Assembly (NCBI GenBank): GCA_000720375.1
Contig: JOAA01000002.1
Coordinates: forward strand, 499,223 to 563,222
Length of the DNA: 64,000 nt
Origin: Rhodococcus rhodnii
GTDB taxonomy: Bacteria; Actinomycetota; Actinomycetes; Mycobacteriales; Pseudonocardiaceae
Direction: 5' to 3'
The notes beneath the pieces were generated by a model that saw only the letters and a program-made list of their open reading frames with translations, was not told where the DNA came from and did no database searches. Every line of letters begins with the position of its first letter. Within the stretch, counting starts at the first letter, position 1. Positions 44,711 to 54,406 of this stretch are shown piece by piece. The position numbers and the translations under genes are program-made.

Positions 44711-47108
44711 GTGACTGCCGTGCGGTACGTGCTCGCGCTGGTGTTGGTGCTGTTGCCGCTTGGCATCGGCGCTGTCGTCTACCCCCCCGGACGACCTGCG
44801 TGTCCTCGAGTGGTCACGGGATGCCGATCCGCGGGATGCGGCCATCCGGGCAAACTTGGCGCGTAAGGCTGAAGTGTCGGTGTTGCTGCGCTCGACTATG
44901 CGGGGCGTGGAGGTCGGTGCCGACTATGTGATCGATGTGGAGCGTCGGGACCCGTTGATCGACGCCGTGCGGACGGGCGTCGTGGACGGGGAAGCGGTGG
45001 CCTCGATCGCCGGAGCCCCGGAATCCGGTGTGTTCTCGGCGCCATCGGTTGAGCTCGGCCGCGACGCCTTGCGGGCGAAGGTACTGGTCTCCCGCACTTT
45101 GGCGCTGTCCGATACGAACGGCTACATCGAACGCCCGTCGTCCTACCACCGCGGGCAGGCGCTGACGCGGACGTTGCGGGTTCGTACCGAGGGCGTCAGC
45201 ATCGTCGAGCTGCACAGCGAAGGACGTCCAGCTCTGATGGGTCCCGACCGGATCGAGTTCACCGGCCCGATCAACTCGTTCGTCTACGTGAGTGTCGAAC
45301 CGGGCAGTACGCAGTGGACGGGCTGGTCCTTGAGTTCCGGACCGGCGCTGTGGCATATCGCGATGGGTGTGCCTTGGTTGCTGGTGTTGTTCCTTGGTCA
45401 CCGGTCACGGCACCGGGTGCGTGGACCACTGCGGACAGGCGCGATCGCTTACGTGTTCGGCATTCCGCCATTGGCGGCCATGTTGTTGTGGATTCCGAGC
45501 ACGGCCGGTGTCATCCTGTCGGGCATCTTCCTGGTGGCTCCCGTTCTCGCGTTGATCTGGTGTCGTGCCGTGCGAGGCGTGGAACCTCTTGGCAGACAGG
45601 TGCAGTGGCTGGCCTTTGGCGCTCTTGTGGTGACGGTGGGGACGGCCGCTGCCTTGTTGCCTGCCGAGAGTGCGTTGACCTTGATCGGCGGCGGCGCGGC
45701 CGCGGCGGCCAGCCTCGCGGCGGCCGCGTGGGTCGTAGGTCGCCGAAGCTGGGCAGCGGTCGCGGCACTGATCGGGGTGACTCTGGTGTGCGGCGCGCCG
45801 TTGACCGGTTTCCTCGTTGAGCAATCCGTGCGGCCCTACGGCGGTTTCGCGCTGCTGACCCTGGGCTTGCTCACGGCTCCGGTGGCGGTCGGCCTTGCCG
45901 GGGTGATCCGCGTGCGACGCAAGGCATTGGGTTACGCCGTCGCGGTCGCCGTGTCCGCTGTGCTGTTCTTGCCCGCCACGGCATTGGTCGTGGACGCGGT
46001 CGACACTGTGGTGCGGGACTATCCGCGGCAGACCCCGCTGGGCTTCGCCACCGACGCGGTGGTGATCTTGGTCGCGGCGTTGGTGACGTTGTTGATCGTG
46101 CTGGTCTTCCGTTTGTCCACGGATGCGTCCACGTACGCCGACCCGATCATTCGGATGGCGATGTTCGTGATCGTGGTGATCGCCGCGATCCCCGGTTCGA
46201 TTTCCACGCTCGGCCAAGTACTGGCGTTGCTGTCGCTGACGTTCACGCTGATCTGGCTGGTGCCCGCCAACCGCGGCAACCGTGCGGCCAGGCTCGCCGC
46301 GATCGGCAGGCGGACCCACGTCCGGCTGGTGCGCCTGGAGATCTGGCAGCGCCTGGTCGACCAGGTCGCCCGTGAGACGCACCGAACGGGCATCGCACGT
46401 GCGGCAGCGGGCGAGGTGCAGTTGAGCACCCTGTATGGAGCGTGGTCCGCGTCCGTCCAACCGGCCAGAGCCGGAATCAACCTGCACGAAGCGGCACTTG
46501 GCTCCGGCGGCGGTTTCTCACCGAGAGCGAACCTGTTGGCCGGCGCGGCAGCGGCCGCGGCGCTCGCGTTGCCGATCATGGTCTACGAAGCGTCGGTGAT
46601 CTTCTTCAGCCCAGTGGCCGACCTCAGTGGACAGTCGACGCTGGAGTTGTTGGAAGACGGCAGGTCGGTGTTGCGCTGGGTGGTCTACGGCGCGTTGTTC
46701 GGGTTGTTCTACCCAGCCGTGCGCGGTGATCGTCCGATCGCCAAGGCCAGCGCGCTGCTGGTGGCACTGCTGGTTCCCGAACTGCTCGCGATAGTGCTCA
46801 CGCCCGCCGCGTCGGCGCAGCAGATCGCGTTCGCGGCAGCGATCCGAGCCGGTCAGGTCACGGTGTTGTGTATCGGCCTGGGGTTGTTCTGGGAGTGGCG
46901 ACTGAGCCGCTCGGCAGGCCTGCGCTGGGGCCAGTTGCGCGACTTCCACAAGGCAGGCGCGTTGGTCACGCCGATCACCACGCTGGTAGTGGCCGCCGCG
47001 ACCACAGTGGTGACCGCGCTCGCAGGCGCCGCAGTCGCGGCGATCCTGCAAGCACCCGCAGGCACTACTGGCGTCGGTGAGCCGATAGGCGCGTCGACAA
47101 CACGGTGA
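44711..47108 (+). CDS. Large polytopic membrane protein, interrupted by a poly-C frameshift
   Basis: A GTG at 44711 begins a signal peptide (AVRYVLALVLVLLPLGIGAV) that reaches YPP and then leaves frame at a run of seven C residues (44782-44788). One C fewer would join it to PDDLRVLEWSRDADPRDAAI and the rest of a ~800-residue protein. An ATG at 44760 opens the downstream frame but has no signal sequence. The main part has an external domain (~25-200) and about 12-14 membrane helices. I recognise no family. It follows the sigma/anti-sigma pair. Whether the extra C is real, a phase switch or an assembly error cannot be told from here. Confidence 0.8.
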
Positions 47109-47162
47109 TCGAGGGCGTCAGCAGGCTCCGACAGGCTTTCGTGCTCAACGAGCAGCTGGCAG

Positions 47163-47723
47163 TCAGCTCCTCGCCCTGATTCCGTCCAGTGCCATACCGA
47201 TGACTCGTTCTCGCTGGGCGTCGTCTGCGAAGTTCGAACTCGCGATGCCGTTGATCAGAAGGCGTACGTCCTCGAAACCAACGTCGCTGCGCGCTTTTCC
47301 TGCGTCCTGCGCGGCCTTGAGCAGTGGCTCTCCGGCGCGATGGATCAGTGCGATGCAGGCGCCGAACATCGGCGAGTCGAGGTTGAGGCCCTCGACGACG
47401 GCCCTCTTGGTAGTGGCGTACTCGACGAACTGACGTAGCCAGATCGCCAGCGCATCCCACGGGTCCAGGTCTCCCAGCTCGTCGGCGACTTCGGCCAGGG
47501 CTTCGACCTCGTCGACGTACACGGCCTCCAGCAGTGCCTGGCGTGCCGGGAAATTGCGGTAGAGCGTGCCGATGCCGACCCCGGCGCGCCGGGCGATCTC
47601 CTCCAGCGAGCCGTTGACGCCGGCCTCGGCGAAGACGTCACGGGCCGCGGCGATGAGCGCGTCGAACTTTTGCCGGCTGCTGGCGCGCTGCGGCCGGCGC
47701 ACGGACATGCCAGAGCTGCCCAT
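47163..47723 (-). CDS. TetR-family repressor
   Basis: 186 residues from ATG 47723, with GAGAGGAAAGG upstream; the frame reaches 47810 but that would cover the repeated operator. HTH: FDALIAAARDVFAEAGVNGS and ARRAGVGIGTLYRNFPARQA. The C-terminal domain resembles the group with a FGACIALIHRAGEPLL segment. It is divergent from an F420-type reductase with repeated GGAGGCACCCCTCC boxes between, a classical repressor-target arrangement. Confidence 0.93.
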   Translation of the reverse strand: MGSSGMSVRRPQRASSRQKFDALIAAARDVFAEAGVNGSLEEIARRAGVGIGTLYRNFPARQALLEAVYVDEVEALAEVADELGDLDPWDALAIWLRQFVEYATTKRAVVEGLNLDSPMFGACIALIHRAGEPLLKAAQDAGKARSDVGFEDVRLLINGIASSNFADDAQRERVIGMALDGIRARS

Positions 47724-47743
47724 CGCACCTTTCCTCTCGACAC

Positions 47744-47796
47744 GGAGGCACCCCTCCGATAATTTGGAGGCACCCCTCCGGCGGAGGGGAGCCTCC
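47744..47796. promoter_or_regulatory. Repeated GGAGGCACCCCTCC operator boxes
   Basis: The 15-base box GGAGGCACCCCTCCG occurs at 47744-47758 and again at 47766-47780, two helical turns apart. The second box is followed by its near-complement, GGAGGGGAGCCTCC (47783-47796), with one mismatch. A GATAAT-like promoter element lies between the boxes. TetR binding here would shut both divergent genes. Confidence 0.7.
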
Positions 47797-47857
47797 ACTC
47801 TAGTGGGCACCCCAAGAAAACGCGGTACCGGATCCCGAACAGCAGGAAAGGACGACC

Positions 47858-48523
47858 ATGTGGACGGTCGGAATCATCGGAAGCGGGCGCATCGGCGGCA
47901 CGGTCGCGCGGCTTGCCGTCGCGGCTGGCTATTCCGTCGTCATCAGCAACTCACGCGGCCCGGACACCCTCGCCGACCTGGTCGCCGAGCTCGGTCCACG
48001 GGCTCGGGCGGCCACTCCGGCCGAGGCGGCGGAGACCGGCGATCTGGTCGTGCTCTCCATCCCGGTGCGGGCCTGCACCGAGGTGCCGGTCGAGCCGCTG
48101 AAGGGCAAGATCGTCATCGACACGATCAACTACGATCCTCGACTCCACGGCCACATCGCCGAACTGGACAACGCCTCGATCACCACCAGCGAAATGGTGC
48201 AGGAACACCTGTCCGCGTCGCACGTCGTCAAGGCGTTCAACAACATCTTCTTCCAGACGCTGCGCACGCTCGCGCGCCCGAGCGGGGCGACCGACCGCAC
48301 CGCGCTGCCAATCGCCGGTGACGACCCCGACGCCAAGGCGGAAGTATCCAGGTTCCTGGACGCCATCGGATACGACACAGTGGATGCCGGCTCGCTTGCC
48401 GAGGGCTGGCGCTGGCAGCCCGGCACCCCGGCTCACGTCGTCTACGCCGGGGAAACGGTCCAGGTCGCCCAACCCGGCAACGCCGAGAAGGTGCGCGACG
48501 CCCTCGCCGCCGCGACCCGCTGA
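47858..48523 (+). CDS. NADPH-dependent F420 reductase-like oxidoreductase
   Basis: 221 residues with AGGAAAGGACG before the ATG. The Rossmann motif is GIIGSGRIGGTVARLA, then VVISNSRGPDTL. Further similarity to F420H2:NADP oxidoreductase-like proteins is seen in KGKIVIDTINYD, HVVKAFNNIFFQTL and AGDDPDAKAEVSRFLDAIGY. The substrate may be F420 or another cofactor. The nearby TetR repressor suggests induction by a small molecule. Confidence 0.88.
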   Translation: MWTVGIIGSGRIGGTVARLAVAAGYSVVISNSRGPDTLADLVAELGPRARAATPAEAAETGDLVVLSIPVRACTEVPVEPLKGKIVIDTINYDPRLHGHIAELDNASITTSEMVQEHLSASHVVKAFNNIFFQTLRTLARPSGATDRTALPIAGDDPDAKAEVSRFLDAIGYDTVDAGSLAEGWRWQPGTPAHVVYAGETVQVAQPGNAEKVRDALAAATR

Positions 48524-48705
48524 AGCATCGGGAGGACCCAAATTCCGTCCTCAATGGACTTATCCACGCTATGCGGCAATCGGTCCGGCGGCGCGGATGA
48601 CGGTAAGGTCGGATGATCGATCTCTGCGGACCGCGGCGGACTCGCGCAGTTCAGGGGCGATCAGGTTGGGACATACCGTGTGTGACACCGCAGGAGGACG
48701 GCCAG

Positions 48706-50448
48706 GTGCCTGGCGTACAACATCGGAAGCGTGCGGGCAAGTGGAGCGACTTCAAGGGCGGCCCCTCGCAAACCCGGCAACTGGCGCAGTATCTCCGTGA
48801 CTTGATCGGCCGCAGCGACCTGACCTTGGACGAGCTCGCGGGCACGCTCGTTGTCAGTACGCAGGCCATCTCTCGCCGGCTCAACGGTGTGGCACACCCG
48901 GACTGGGAATTCGTGGCCGCGTTGGTCCATGCGTGCACGGCAGGGGACGCATCGTGGCAGCAATCCGCCATCGACGAGGCCCGCGAGCTCTGGGAAGCCG
49001 CGAGTTCCGCTGATTCGCGGCCGGTGGTGAACCGGGGCTCGGCGGACGAGTCGCTGGTGTCGGCGGCACGGACGACGGTTCGGCAGCTTGAGCAGTTGGA
49101 CGAGAAAAACGCCGAACACGAGCGGTCCATCCGCACACTGCTGCAAGTCCAGACCGAACTGCTGCAACAGGTCACCGATTCGATGGGCCGGTACAGCCGG
49201 TATCGCCAAGATCTGGCGGAGCAGGGAGTTCCGGCATTCACGCCCGACAGGCGCAGGCGCCGATTGCGTGACGTCGCGGCGAAAAGGCGCGTCGAGATTC
49301 TGCGTAACGCGCTGAGCATGTTGCAGGAACGACTGGCAACGACGAACGAGATAGTGTGGCAAACCGAGGAGAACCGGGTCGCTCTGACGCGAGAGCTGGT
49401 TGCGGCGCAGGATTGGGCCGATCAGCTTCAGCAGGTGTTTTCCGTGCCGAGTGCAGTGTTCCGCCCCAGTGCGGTGGAACGAGTGGCCGGCAATACGGCC
49501 GAGCCTGAGTATCGCTCCTATGCCGACGAGTTCGTCAATGAAGTCACTGGAAACCAGCCACAGTCGCCCGCTCAGATAGAAGCCGTGCTCGACGCCGACA
49601 CGCATACGTCGCTTGACGTGTCGTTCAACGCACCCATCGAGACGTTCGAGAAGTGGCTCGACGAGGAGCTGTTCGCGTCTCGTACCGATATCGCGGACTT
49701 GACGAGGATGATCGAGTCCTGGGTCGCCGCGCGGACGAACCCGGAGTCCGAGCTCGACACGTTCGCGGACGAGTTCGTTCAGCAGTCGCCCGACGAGCGA
49801 TTGAGCACCCGGTTCTGGTTTCCTCGCACCGAGTTGGGGATTCTGCGGTCCGTGGCGAGATTGGCGTCCGCTGCGCAGAATGACGGGCCCTTGGAGGAGC
49901 GGCACTCCGCGCAGGTCATGCTCGAAGAAATGAAGAACATGGCGCACGAGCTGGCCATGAGTCTTGACGATCTGCAGAGAATGCTGGCCGGCTGGACCAC
50001 CCCGCTGCACATGTTCGTCTACGTGTTGAACGAGGCAAGAGACCTCGACGAACTGGTGGCAATCGACCAGGCACGTACGACCGCGTATCCGCACACGCCG
50101 GAAATATTCGACAAACTTGCCCAGGCGTGGGATCGGGATCTGGCCAGGCTGCTCACCCCAGTGCGCAGCGACGAATTCGTGCGACGCCTCAGCCGAGCCG
50201 TAGCCCGCTTGCAGGACGCGATAACCGATATGACAGCGGCCGACCTCGCCGATGCCGACCTCGACGGCCTCCCGCTGGACGGCGTCCTGTGGTCCAGCAC
50301 CACCCGGTGGCCTCAGGCATGGGAAGCGGAGGTGGCGCGACAGTCGATCAGGCTGACCCCGAACACGCAAGTGGTGGTCAAACCCCGCCAGGTGACTGGG
50401 GTGGCCGCCGGTTTTCACGGCACCGAGACGGCGTCCTCGGGCAGGTAG
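48706..50448 (+). CDS. HTH protein with long coiled coil, unknown function
   Basis: 580 residues from GTG 48706, chosen for the upstream GGAGGACGG; an ATG at 48613 would add 31 residues. An XRE-like HTH (LTLDELAGTLVVSTQAISRR) begins ~40 residues in. Long helices follow, partly coiled coil (VRQLEQLDEKNAEHERSIRT, AKRRVEILRNALSMLQERLA). The C-terminal half is helical with no known domain. No membrane helix. Similar large HTH/coiled-coil proteins are scattered in Pseudonocardiaceae and may be phage- or conjugation-linked, but I cannot prove this. Confidence 0.75.
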   Translation: MPGVQHRKRAGKWSDFKGGPSQTRQLAQYLRDLIGRSDLTLDELAGTLVVSTQAISRRLNGVAHPDWEFVAALVHACTAGDASWQQSAIDEARELWEAASSADSRPVVNRGSADESLVSAARTTVRQLEQLDEKNAEHERSIRTLLQVQTELLQQVTDSMGRYSRYRQDLAEQGVPAFTPDRRRRRLRDVAAKRRVEILRNALSMLQERLATTNEIVWQTEENRVALTRELVAAQDWADQLQQVFSVPSAVFRPSAVERVAGNTAEPEYRSYADEFVNEVTGNQPQSPAQIEAVLDADTHTSLDVSFNAPIETFEKWLDEELFASRTDIADLTRMIESWVAARTNPESELDTFADEFVQQSPDERLSTRFWFPRTELGILRSVARLASAAQNDGPLEERHSAQVMLEEMKNMAHELAMSLDDLQRMLAGWTTPLHMFVYVLNEARDLDELVAIDQARTTAYPHTPEIFDKLAQAWDRDLARLLTPVRSDEFVRRLSRAVARLQDAITDMTAADLADADLDGLPLDGVLWSSTTRWPQAWEAEVARQSIRLTPNTQVVVKPRQVTGVAAGFHGTETASSGR

Positions 50449-50882
50449 GTGTCCCGGAAACCGAAGGCGCTGGGCGAGGGGCCCTTCTCGCGCAGCAGTT
50501 CCAGGCGCTCGACGGCTTCCTCGACGGTGGGGATGTGTCCGGCGGGGATCCACCACATCACCTGGAACGGCGCCTTCGGCACGTGGAACCACTCCGCACG
50601 ACGGCGCAGCATGTCCAAGTGGCCGCTGCGGTAGACGTAGTTCCACAGGGCGTCGCGGTTCTCCCAGACCGACATGTTCACCAGGACGTCGTCGCCTAAC
50701 GGCGTCCGGATCGCGGTGGCGTCGTTGCCACCGTCGTCCACCAGCCGCCATACGAAGCCGGGCGCGTTGTCAGCGACCTCGTTCAGCGTGTCGAGCATGG
50801 ACGTGAAGCCGTGCATGCGGACGTCGTCAAGGGCGAATCTCACGATGCCCACGTTGAGCTGGGCGAGGTGGTGTCCCGTCAT
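50415..50882 (-). CDS. DUF3291 protein
   Basis: 155 residues from ATG 50882 (MTGHHLAQLNVGIVRFALDD). Typical family features: FVWRLVDDGGNDATAI, LVNMSVWENRDALWNYVY, RRAEWFHVPKAPFQVMWWIP. A ferredoxin-like dimeric fold related to antibiotic-biosynthesis monooxygenases is likely. Its end overlaps the convergent HTH/coiled-coil gene by ~34 bases. It lies ~30 bases downstream of a regulator in the same orientation, so they form an operon. Confidence 0.87.
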   Translation of the reverse strand: MTGHHLAQLNVGIVRFALDDVRMHGFTSMLDTLNEVADNAPGFVWRLVDDGGNDATAIRTPLGDDVLVNMSVWENRDALWNYVYRSGHLDMLRRRAEWFHVPKAPFQVMWWIPAGHIPTVEEAVERLELLREKGPSPSAFGFRDTYLPEDAVSVP

Positions 50883-50913
50883 GCCTTCACTCCACCATCG
50901 CCTCGCCTCTATG

Positions 50914-51555
50914 TCAACGTGGATTATTTTTAGAACGTTCGACCACAACGCAGCACAGCCCAGGGCGCGCGTCCATGCGGGCCCGTAGCCCTGCATTGCC
51001 CTCCATGAGCCCTTCCAGCAGCGCCAAGTTCATGCCGCACACCAGCGTTGGGTGCCGCTCGGAGAGGACGTGGAAGGGGCAGTTGACCAGGCGAAGGATG
51101 TCCCCGTCCATGCGCGGCTCGTAACCGCGAGCGGCCAGCACGGCCTTCGCGGCGTCGAGATCATCCACTGGCCCGGCAGCCCGCCCTGCCCGCCGCGCGG
51201 CGGCCTGCAGCTCGGTGTCCAGGCGGGCGTCCTCAGCCACCTCGGCCAGCAAGTCGGCGGCGGTGCGGTAGTCGCGCGCCGGGACGGAGAACTGGCGCTC
51301 GGCGCCGGATCGGCGGTAAAGCTTGGCCGGTCGCCCCGCGCCCGGGCCTGACCGGCCGCTGAGCCGCCTGCTTTCGGTCTCCAGCAGCCCGGCGTCCACG
51401 AGCTTGTCGAGATGGAACGCCGCCAGCGTGCGCTGGATCCCGGCGCCCTCGGCCGCCTCGTTCCGGCTCACCTCGTGGTCCTGGGCGACCACGTACTCGT
51501 ACAGCCGCCGCCGGACGGGATCCTGCAGCACGGCGATCGCCTCGATGTCCTCCAC
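50914..51555 (-). CDS. ArsR/SufR-like regulator with Cys-rich sensor
   Basis: 213 residues from GTG 51555. The N-terminal winged HTH reads LQDPVRRRLYEYVVAQDHEV and RTLAAFHLDKLVDAGLLETE. The C-terminal part has NCPFHVLSERHPTLVCGMNL and PGLCCVVVE: four Cys in the arrangement seen in SufR-like regulators, which may hold an iron-sulfur cluster or a metal. It precedes DUF3291 and probably controls the pair. The upstream bases TTCTAAGAACAACGGAA are AT-rich and could hold the operator. Confidence 0.86.
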   Translation of the reverse strand: MEDIEAIAVLQDPVRRRLYEYVVAQDHEVSRNEAAEGAGIQRTLAAFHLDKLVDAGLLETESRRLSGRSGPGAGRPAKLYRRSGAERQFSVPARDYRTAADLLAEVAEDARLDTELQAAARRAGRAAGPVDDLDAAKAVLAARGYEPRMDGDILRLVNCPFHVLSERHPTLVCGMNLALLEGLMEGNAGLRARMDARPGLCCVVVERSKNNPR

Positions 51556-51607
51556 ACGGCCATTCTAAGAACAACGGAAATACTCGTTAGAGGCGCGACC
51601 CTCTGGT

Positions 51608-52876
51608 CTACAGTGGACAATGGCCGTGATGTGTCGGACCGGTTCGCTTCAGCAGCCGGGTGGCGAGTACTTCGGTTGCGACGTCACGGCCGATGGCAAG
51701 ACCCGCCTGGTTGCTGAATTCGAAGTGCTGCCCGCCGAACACCCGCGACCGGCCGGCCTCGGCAGCGGCGGCGGAGAAACTCGGGTAGGTGCGCGCCTGG
51801 CCGCCGGGTGCGGTGTCCGTGGTGTGCACGAAGCGAACGTTGTCCGCGCAGAAGAACCCAGCCAGGACGGCGGCCGCCGCGCCGCTGTAGGAACTGTGTC
51901 CAGACGGGTATTCCGGTGTTCCGCCTATGCTGCCGGCCCGCGGAGTCCAGCTTGGATTCGGCTGCGTCAAAGGGTTTCCGTCGGTCTCCGCCTCGCGGAT
52001 TGCCGTGGCCGGACGCCAATGGCGGTAGGTGAACTTGGTGCCGACAGTGGGAACCGTGGTGTCGGCCAACGTCATCGTCAGCAACGCCATCAGGCGCGCG
52101 GAGGCGGCCAACTGCAGGTCACGAGACACGGTCAGCGCGATCTTGACCCACTCGCCGGCGGGTTGGCCAGTGCCGGCCGGCACGGACCAGAACTGGAACG
52201 TGGCGAGCTTGTCGGGGGCGGGTATCGCGGCGTCGCCGAGTAACGCGACTTCGGCGAAAGCGGCGGCGTAGTCCAGGCTGTCCAGGGCCGGTGGCGGACC
52301 CGGTATGTACGCGGCGGGATTGACCACGGCGAACGGACGAACATCGCGGTACTGCACGCCGGACCATTCGGCGCGGAACGCGCCGGGACCTGAGCCGGCG
52401 GGCTGACTTCGCACCGGAGTTGAGCCGTCGTCGGCGCGGGAGGCCACCACACGTTGGGCGACCTCACGTCCCCAGCGCACCCCAGCGTCGCGCCGATGGC
52501 CGGGACGCAAGCCGGCCAGATCGGCGCTCAGCTGCGTGTCGTAGTCGACGGTCCGATCGGGGTCCAACCGGACAAGGACGCCGTGCGCCGCGGCGACGGC
52601 TGCGGCGTGGGGATCAGCGCCGTGTGGCCCAGGTCCAGGTATCAGTGCGTGGGTTCGTGCCGAGCTGGCGAGCCCGTTGACCGCGTCGTAGATGGCTACG
52701 TTGAGCATCGCGTAGGTGCGGGCCGCATCGGCGTCACTGGCGCGGGTTGCGCGTACCGCCGCCAACGCGAGTTCGTTCCACACTCGCACACTGTCCGACC
52801 GTGGCTCGGCGTCCGCGGGTGCGCTCAACCCAACGCCGGCCAAACTGAGCACCAGGGCCAGGACGATCTTCTGCAC
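51608..52876 (-). CDS. Secreted vanadium-dependent haloperoxidase/PAP2-type enzyme
   Basis: 422 residues from GTG 52876, with GGAGG eight bases away. A signal peptide (IVLALVLSLAGVGLSAPADA) precedes the enzyme. All three active-site motifs are present: K-x6-RP (KFTYRHWRP), PSGH (EYPSGHSSYSG) and SR-x5-H (SRVFGGQH). These bind vanadate in haloperoxidases and phosphate in acid phosphatases, so the reaction could be halide oxidation or phosphate removal. An internal HWRPATAI and FGGQHFEFSNQAG favour the haloperoxidase group. Confidence 0.92.
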   Translation of the reverse strand: MQKIVLALVLSLAGVGLSAPADAEPRSDSVRVWNELALAAVRATRASDADAARTYAMLNVAIYDAVNGLASSARTHALIPGPGPHGADPHAAAVAAAHGVLVRLDPDRTVDYDTQLSADLAGLRPGHRRDAGVRWGREVAQRVVASRADDGSTPVRSQPAGSGPGAFRAEWSGVQYRDVRPFAVVNPAAYIPGPPPALDSLDYAAAFAEVALLGDAAIPAPDKLATFQFWSVPAGTGQPAGEWVKIALTVSRDLQLAASARLMALLTMTLADTTVPTVGTKFTYRHWRPATAIREAETDGNPLTQPNPSWTPRAGSIGGTPEYPSGHSSYSGAAAAVLAGFFCADNVRFVHTTDTAPGGQARTYPSFSAAAAEAGRSRVFGGQHFEFSNQAGLAIGRDVATEVLATRLLKRTGPTHHGHCPL

Positions 52877-53037
52877 GGGCCACGCCTCCAAAGACGCCCA
52901 GGAAAATCGTAGTCACGGCGGTCCCCATTGTGTCGTGGTTCCGCCAGCCCTGCGACGGCTACTTGAAGCCTCCCGGCTGGTGCAAATGGCTGCCTGGAAA
53001 GGAATCTTTGGTGAGCGGAGCGCGTCGATGCGAACGC

Positions 53038-53583
53038 TCAACCGGCCATGACCGTCGCCGCGAGCGCTATCCGATGATCCTTGGTCCACGGCGGCCCCAG
53101 GGTCGCCCGCGGGCCATGGAGCACCTCGTCGGCCCGCTCACCGAGGACGCTGACTGCTTGGCCCTCAACATCCTTGGCGTCATAGAGGTGGACGGCCCAG
53201 CCGCGCGCGTGTGCGAGTTCGGCCAATACCTGGAGGTACATGACGGAGTCGGCGCGCGACTGGTAGGGCACGCGACGTTGCACGGCGATGTCGTCGGGGA
53301 AGTCAAGCGGCCAGGACCTGAGCGACATCGACACGATCGGCCGGGGTAGTGCGGTGGTCAGCTGGTCCAGAGACGCTGACGCTGCCCGGACCACCGACGC
53401 ACGCACCTTCGCGACCAGTGCCGCCGCGGCGGCAACGTCGAGAGGTTGGCTTTCGTGTTCGATCGGTGCCGTCGGTATGCCGGGTTCGATCAGCTCGATC
53501 CGCCGGCGATCCACGACCCGGTGGTCGGCCGATGCCGTAACTGCCACTGCCCAACCGAGGTGATGGGCGATGCCCAGCCGCAT
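53038..53583 (-). CDS. Conserved hypothetical protein
   Basis: 181 residues from ATG 53583. Starts MRLGIAHHLGWAVAVTASAD, with regions IVSMSLRSWPLDFPDDIAVQ and YLQVLAELAHARGWAVHLYD that look like an alpha/beta enzyme fold. No signal peptide. I recall unnamed actinomycete relatives but no function. Codon use is typical. Confidence 0.7.
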   Translation of the reverse strand: MRLGIAHHLGWAVAVTASADHRVVDRRRIELIEPGIPTAPIEHESQPLDVAAAAALVAKVRASVVRAASASLDQLTTALPRPIVSMSLRSWPLDFPDDIAVQRRVPYQSRADSVMYLQVLAELAHARGWAVHLYDAKDVEGQAVSVLGERADEVLHGPRATLGPPWTKDHRIALAATVMAG

Positions 53584-53837
53584 GCAGCGGACACTACATC
53601 GACGAGTGGCAGGTAGCCGCCGTCGGGTCGAAGTTCGTTACGCCACAAGGCCAACGACTCAAACTTCGGTGCCGCCGACGACCTTCGTCATCGTCGCCAC
53701 TGGCTGAGCGAGATTCGATCACCGATGCCGCGCAACCACATCTCGCACGCCGTCGCCTGCCACAGGCCCTGTGCCTCGCCGAACCGGGGCAGCGTCTCTC
53801 GGTCAGCATTCTGGGAACGGGCGACGTCACGGAAACC

Positions 53838-54251
53838 GTGCTACGGATCGCACGCTCGGTCAAAACCGACGGGAACGCCGAGTTTGAATGGCCCCTCTCG
53901 TTCGAATGGCTGCCGCAACGGATGCAGCCAAGCGGGTTCAACATTTCCGGCAGCAATCCGAGCGACGTGGATGTGTCGGCCACTGCCGAGCCCAGCACGC
54001 CGCCACAGGAACAAGAGGCCATCTGGGTGGACATCGGCGCATTGGATGAGCCACCGGAAGGCGAACCAGTGACTGTGCGCGGCAGGCAAGGCGTCTTCAT
54101 ACCGGGCGATTCGAGCAACGAAATCGACGTGGAACTCGAGCCCGGCCGATGGCTACGGGTCAGCGGCCCGCTGGCAAAACAGGATCTGGTCAAAGTCACC
54201 GAATCGATCGAGATCGGCCCGCTGAACTTCCCGTGGCTCGGCACGCGCTGA
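53838..54251 (+). pseudogene. C-terminal part of an unknown protein, 5' end decayed
   Basis: 137 residues from GTG 53838 to a TGA. The same frame continues upstream without a stop to at least 53590 and reads as plausible protein (HYIDEWQVAAVGSKFVTPQG, LCLAEPGQRLSVSILGTGD), but it contains no ATG, GTG or TTG until 53838. The gene therefore seems to have lost its start where it meets the divergent gene at 53583. The visible part (NAEFEWPLSFEWLPQRMQP, VDIGALDEPPEGEPVTVRG) is soluble and unrecognised. The true gene may be longer, or the 53838 start may be used. Confidence 0.45.
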
Positions 54252-54406
54252 TTCGTCCATTGTGGACATATGAACAGGGTCGGTTCTGCCCAGCCGGCCC
54301 TGCTCCCTGTCCGGTCGGCGGCAGCGTGCGATCTCTGCTCGTGTTCACGTCTTGACCCGCTCTCACCAGAGTTGTTTGGATGACATCTCTGGGAGAGGAG
54401 CCCGCG

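Noticed and set aside
44711..47108. EccD-type channel subunit of the secretion locus
   Set aside because: It has a signal peptide and a large external N-terminal domain and lacks the ubiquitin-like EccD start; helix number alone is not evidence.
48661..50751. 696-residue minus-strand frame
   Set aside because: Antisense shadow of the HTH/coiled-coil gene and of the DUF3291 gene in a second frame; no recognisable motif.
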